A DNA stretch of 6,739 nt. Origin: an uncultured Lachnospiraceae bacterium. Its GTDB lineage: Bacteria > Bacillota > Clostridia > Lachnospirales > Lachnospiraceae. Shown here one piece after another: positions 5,140-6,739 of the stretch. Position numbers and translations under genes: made by a program. The number at the start of each line of letters is the position of its first letter. Position 1 is the stretch's first letter. The notes under the pieces are model-generated. The model searched no databases and was not told the origin of the DNA. It worked only from the letters and a program-made list of their open reading frames with translations. The stretch spans positions 1-6,739 of the forward strand of contig CAJTYM010000082.1 in NCBI GenBank assembly GCA_910583835.1, in the 5' to 3' direction.

Positions 5140-6567
5140 ATGGGAAGAAAGAAATATCTGCAGGAAAATTTTATGCTGTCCACAGAGACGGCGCGCCAAT
5201 TGTACCACACCTACGCAGAAAAGCTGCCCATTATTGATTATCATTGCCATATCAGCCCCAAGGCGATTGCCGAGGACTGGCAGTTTGACAATATGACGCA
5301 GGTATGGCTTGCGGAAGACCATTATAAATGGCGGCAGATGCGAAGCAACGGCGTGGAGGAAAAATATATTACTGGGAATGCCACGGATTACGAGAAATTT
5401 GCCGAGTGGGCAAAGACCCTGGAAAAAGCAATTGGAAATCCGCTATACCACTGGAGCCACATGGAACTGTGGCGTTATATCGGCTTCGATGGCGTCCTCA
5501 ATGAGCAAACGGCACAGGAGGTATGGGAGCTGTGCGAAGAGCGCCTTGCGCAGGAGGATATGAGTGTGCGCGGGATAATACGCGCGTCTGATGTGAAACT
5601 GATGTGCACTACGGACGACCCGGTGGATAATCTGTGCTGGCATCGGGCAATTGCCAGGGATGGCTCGGTAGGCTTCCAGGTGCTTCCTACCTGGCGGCCT
5701 GACCGCGCCCTGTCCATTGAGAAAGATGATTTTTCGGATTACATGAAAAGGCTTTCTGCTGTCTCTGGCATAGCCATCCGTAATTTTGCCGACTGGAAAG
5801 CGGCGTTAAGCAAACGCATGGATTATTTTGCAGATATGGGCTGTGTGATTAGCGACCATGGGCTTTTGTACGTGCCGTGGTCACCGGCAAAGGAAGCAGA
5901 GGTTGAAAAGATTTTCCGCATGGGCCTACAGGGCAAAAAAATTCCCCGAAAAGAAGAAATGAAATTCAAGACAGAAGCATTAATCTGGCTGGGCAGCGAG
6001 TATGAGAAGCGCGGCTGGGCGATGCAGCTTCATTTTGGCGTAACCAGGAACAATAACTCGAAAATGTACCGGGAACTTGGCGCAGATACCGGGTTTGATG
6101 GGATTTATAACCGCGTTCCGGTTACCAAGTTATCTTCCTACCTGAATGCACTGTGTGAGAAACAGGCGTTGCCCAAGACAGTCCTCTACAGCCTGAATCC
6201 CGGAGATAACGCGGCTTTGGGCGCATTGATTGGTTGTTTTCAGGAATCAGGCGCGGCGGGCAAAATACAGCAGGGCAGCGCATGGTGGTTTAACGACCAC
6301 AAGCATGGCATGAGAGAGCAGATGGAATCCCTTGCCAGCCTGGGGCTTTTGGGAAATTTCATCGGCATGCTGACAGATTCCAGAAGTTTTCTGTCTTACA
6401 CGCGCCATGAATACTTTCGGCGCATTCTCTGTGATTTGATCGGCGGCTGGGTCGAGCGCGGCGAATATCCCGATGACAGGGAATGGCTGGGCAGGTTGGT
6501 TACGGATATCTGCTATAACAATGCGGTGAGGTTTTTTGGGTTTTCAAATATGGACGGCGGGAATTAA
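5140..6567 (+). CDS. uxaC: Glucuronate isomerase (uronate isomerase, EC 5.3.1.12)
   Basis: Isomerises D-glucuronate to D-fructuronate (and often D-galacturonate to D-tagaturonate), the first intracellular step of the pathway. At 475 residues it is full length (E. coli UxaC is about 470). It belongs to the amidohydrolase-fold uronate isomerases. Visible motifs are DYHCHISP (33-40) with metal-site His35 and His37, CTTDDP (156-161), MQLHFGVTRNNN (295-306), LNPGDN (352-357), GSAWWFND (379-386) and LTDSRSFLSYTRHEYFRR (411-428) with D413, R422, H423 and E424. The start ATG lies 3 bases after the SDR stop, with only a GGGG-type binding site at 5127-5130, so translation probably depends on coupling. 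Starting at residue 1 keeps the family-typical lead-in ENF-LSTETA. It is the last gene of the operon. Paired with uxuA and no uxaA/uxaB here, it points to glucuronate rather than galacturonate use. Confidence 0.96.
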   Translation: MGRKKYLQENFMLSTETARQLYHTYAEKLPIIDYHCHISPKAIAEDWQFDNMTQVWLAEDHYKWRQMRSNGVEEKYITGNATDYEKFAEWAKTLEKAIGNPLYHWSHMELWRYIGFDGVLNEQTAQEVWELCEERLAQEDMSVRGIIRASDVKLMCTTDDPVDNLCWHRAIARDGSVGFQVLPTWRPDRALSIEKDDFSDYMKRLSAVSGIAIRNFADWKAALSKRMDYFADMGCVISDHGLLYVPWSPAKEAEVEKIFRMGLQGKKIPRKEEMKFKTEALIWLGSEYEKRGWAMQLHFGVTRNNNSKMYRELGADTGFDGIYNRVPVTKLSSYLNALCEKQALPKTVLYSLNPGDNAALGALIGCFQESGAAGKIQQGSAWWFNDHKHGMREQMESLASLGLLGNFIGMLTDSRSFLSYTRHEYFRRILCDLIGGWVERGEYPDDREWLGRLVTDICYNNAVRFFGFSNMDGGN

Positions 6568-6590
6568 TTAGCCTGCAAGGATACCTGGTT

Positions 6591-6596
6591 TATAAT
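6591..6596 (+). promoter_or_regulatory. Isolated -10-like TATAAT after the operon
   Basis: A perfect TATAAT 23 bases past the uxaC stop. The hexamer 17 bp upstream (TTAGCC, 6568-6573) is a poor -35 box and there is no TGn extension. If active it would start a transcript near 6603, just before the hairpin. Evidence is weak without the -35. Confidence 0.25.
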
Positions 6597-6611
6597 GGGA
6601 ACAGCATAGAG

Positions 6612-6670
6612 AAGGAGTTGTCGCACTCGCATGAATTACAAGCTGCGAGTTGTGCGGCAGCTCCTTTGTT
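6612..6670 (+). terminator. Probable intrinsic terminator of the uronate operon
   Basis: A long stem: 6612-6626 (AAGGAGTTGTCGCAC) pairs with 6652-6666 over 15 bp including two G-U pairs. An inner 5-bp stem (6627-6631 with 6644-6648) is separated from it by a 3-nt bulge, and the loop is 12 nt. The right arm runs into a T-rich but interrupted tract (CTTTGTTCTCTT). Position, 44 bases after the uxaC stop, fits transcription termination. The imperfect T-tract and the nearby TATAAT leave room for another structured-RNA role. Confidence 0.7.
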
Positions 6671-6708
6671 CTCTTATAGGATTCGGGTATCAAAAGGTAA
6701 TTTTTTAA
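6631..6708 (+). other. 25-codon ORF through the terminator hairpin
   Basis: An ATG in the hairpin loop opens a frame (MNYKLRVVRQLLCS...) ending at TAA 6706-6708. An AAGGAG at 6612-6617 lies 13 bases upstream, too far to be a good binding site and sequestered in the stem. It is most likely a by-product of the structured element and not a protein gene. I list it because the whole block (TATAAT, hairpin, ORF, T-run at 6701-6706) looks like a unit that could recur elsewhere in the genome. Confidence 0.2.
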
Positions 6709-6739
6709 CTATCTACTGGCAATTTGCACAAATAAGCAC

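Overview
The window reads as a chromosomal segment of a low-to-mid GC Gram-positive bacterium, most likely a gut-type clostridium (Lachnospiraceae or a close relative). The reasons are the strong AGGAGG-type ribosome binding sites, a PadR regulator paired with a DUF2812 membrane protein, a GPH-type sugar symporter, and a hexuronate operon that uses an SDR-type fructuronate reductase in the Bacillus/Clostridium style. The taxon is an inference; there is no rRNA or other marker here.

Left part (1-1740, AT-rich). Positions 1-286 hold no convincing complete gene. They do hold signals: a possible MerR-type promoter reading leftwards out of the window, an extended -10 element, an inverted repeat, and an open minus-strand frame rich in cysteine. 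Next come two genes on the minus strand, a 104-residue PadR-family repressor (1261-1575) and a 324-residue DUF2812 membrane protein (287-1261), joined by a TAATG stop/start overlap. Upstream of padR is a perfect consensus sigma-70 promoter (TTGACA, 17 bp, TATAAT). Its spacer and -10 box lie inside a 25-bp perfect palindrome, and a second 14-bp palindrome with the same half-site sits just past the predicted transcription start. This is very probably an autoregulatory switch.

Right part (1745-6567, higher GC). Four plus-strand genes form a compact operon: GPH sugar:cation symporter, mannonate dehydratase (uxuA), SDR-type D-mannonate oxidoreductase/fructuronate reductase (uxuB-like), and glucuronate isomerase (uxaC). 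Together they import glucuronate or a glucuronide and run glucuronate -> fructuronate (UxaC) -> mannonate (SDR) -> 2-keto-3-deoxygluconate (UxuA). The enzyme genes lie in reverse order of the pathway. KDG kinase, KDPG aldolase and a dedicated uronate regulator (GntR or LacI type) are not in the window. The 75-bp gap between uxuA and the SDR gene contains an imperfect tandem duplication of purine-rich, SD-like sequence.

After uxaC there is a TATAAT box, a long hairpin that probably terminates the operon, and a 25-codon ORF running through the hairpin. This cluster may be a dispersed repeat or a small RNA locus.

No clearly new system is present. The strongest unusual signals are the PadR double operator with its co-translated membrane partner, the cysteine-rich frame near the left edge, and the structured element at the right edge.
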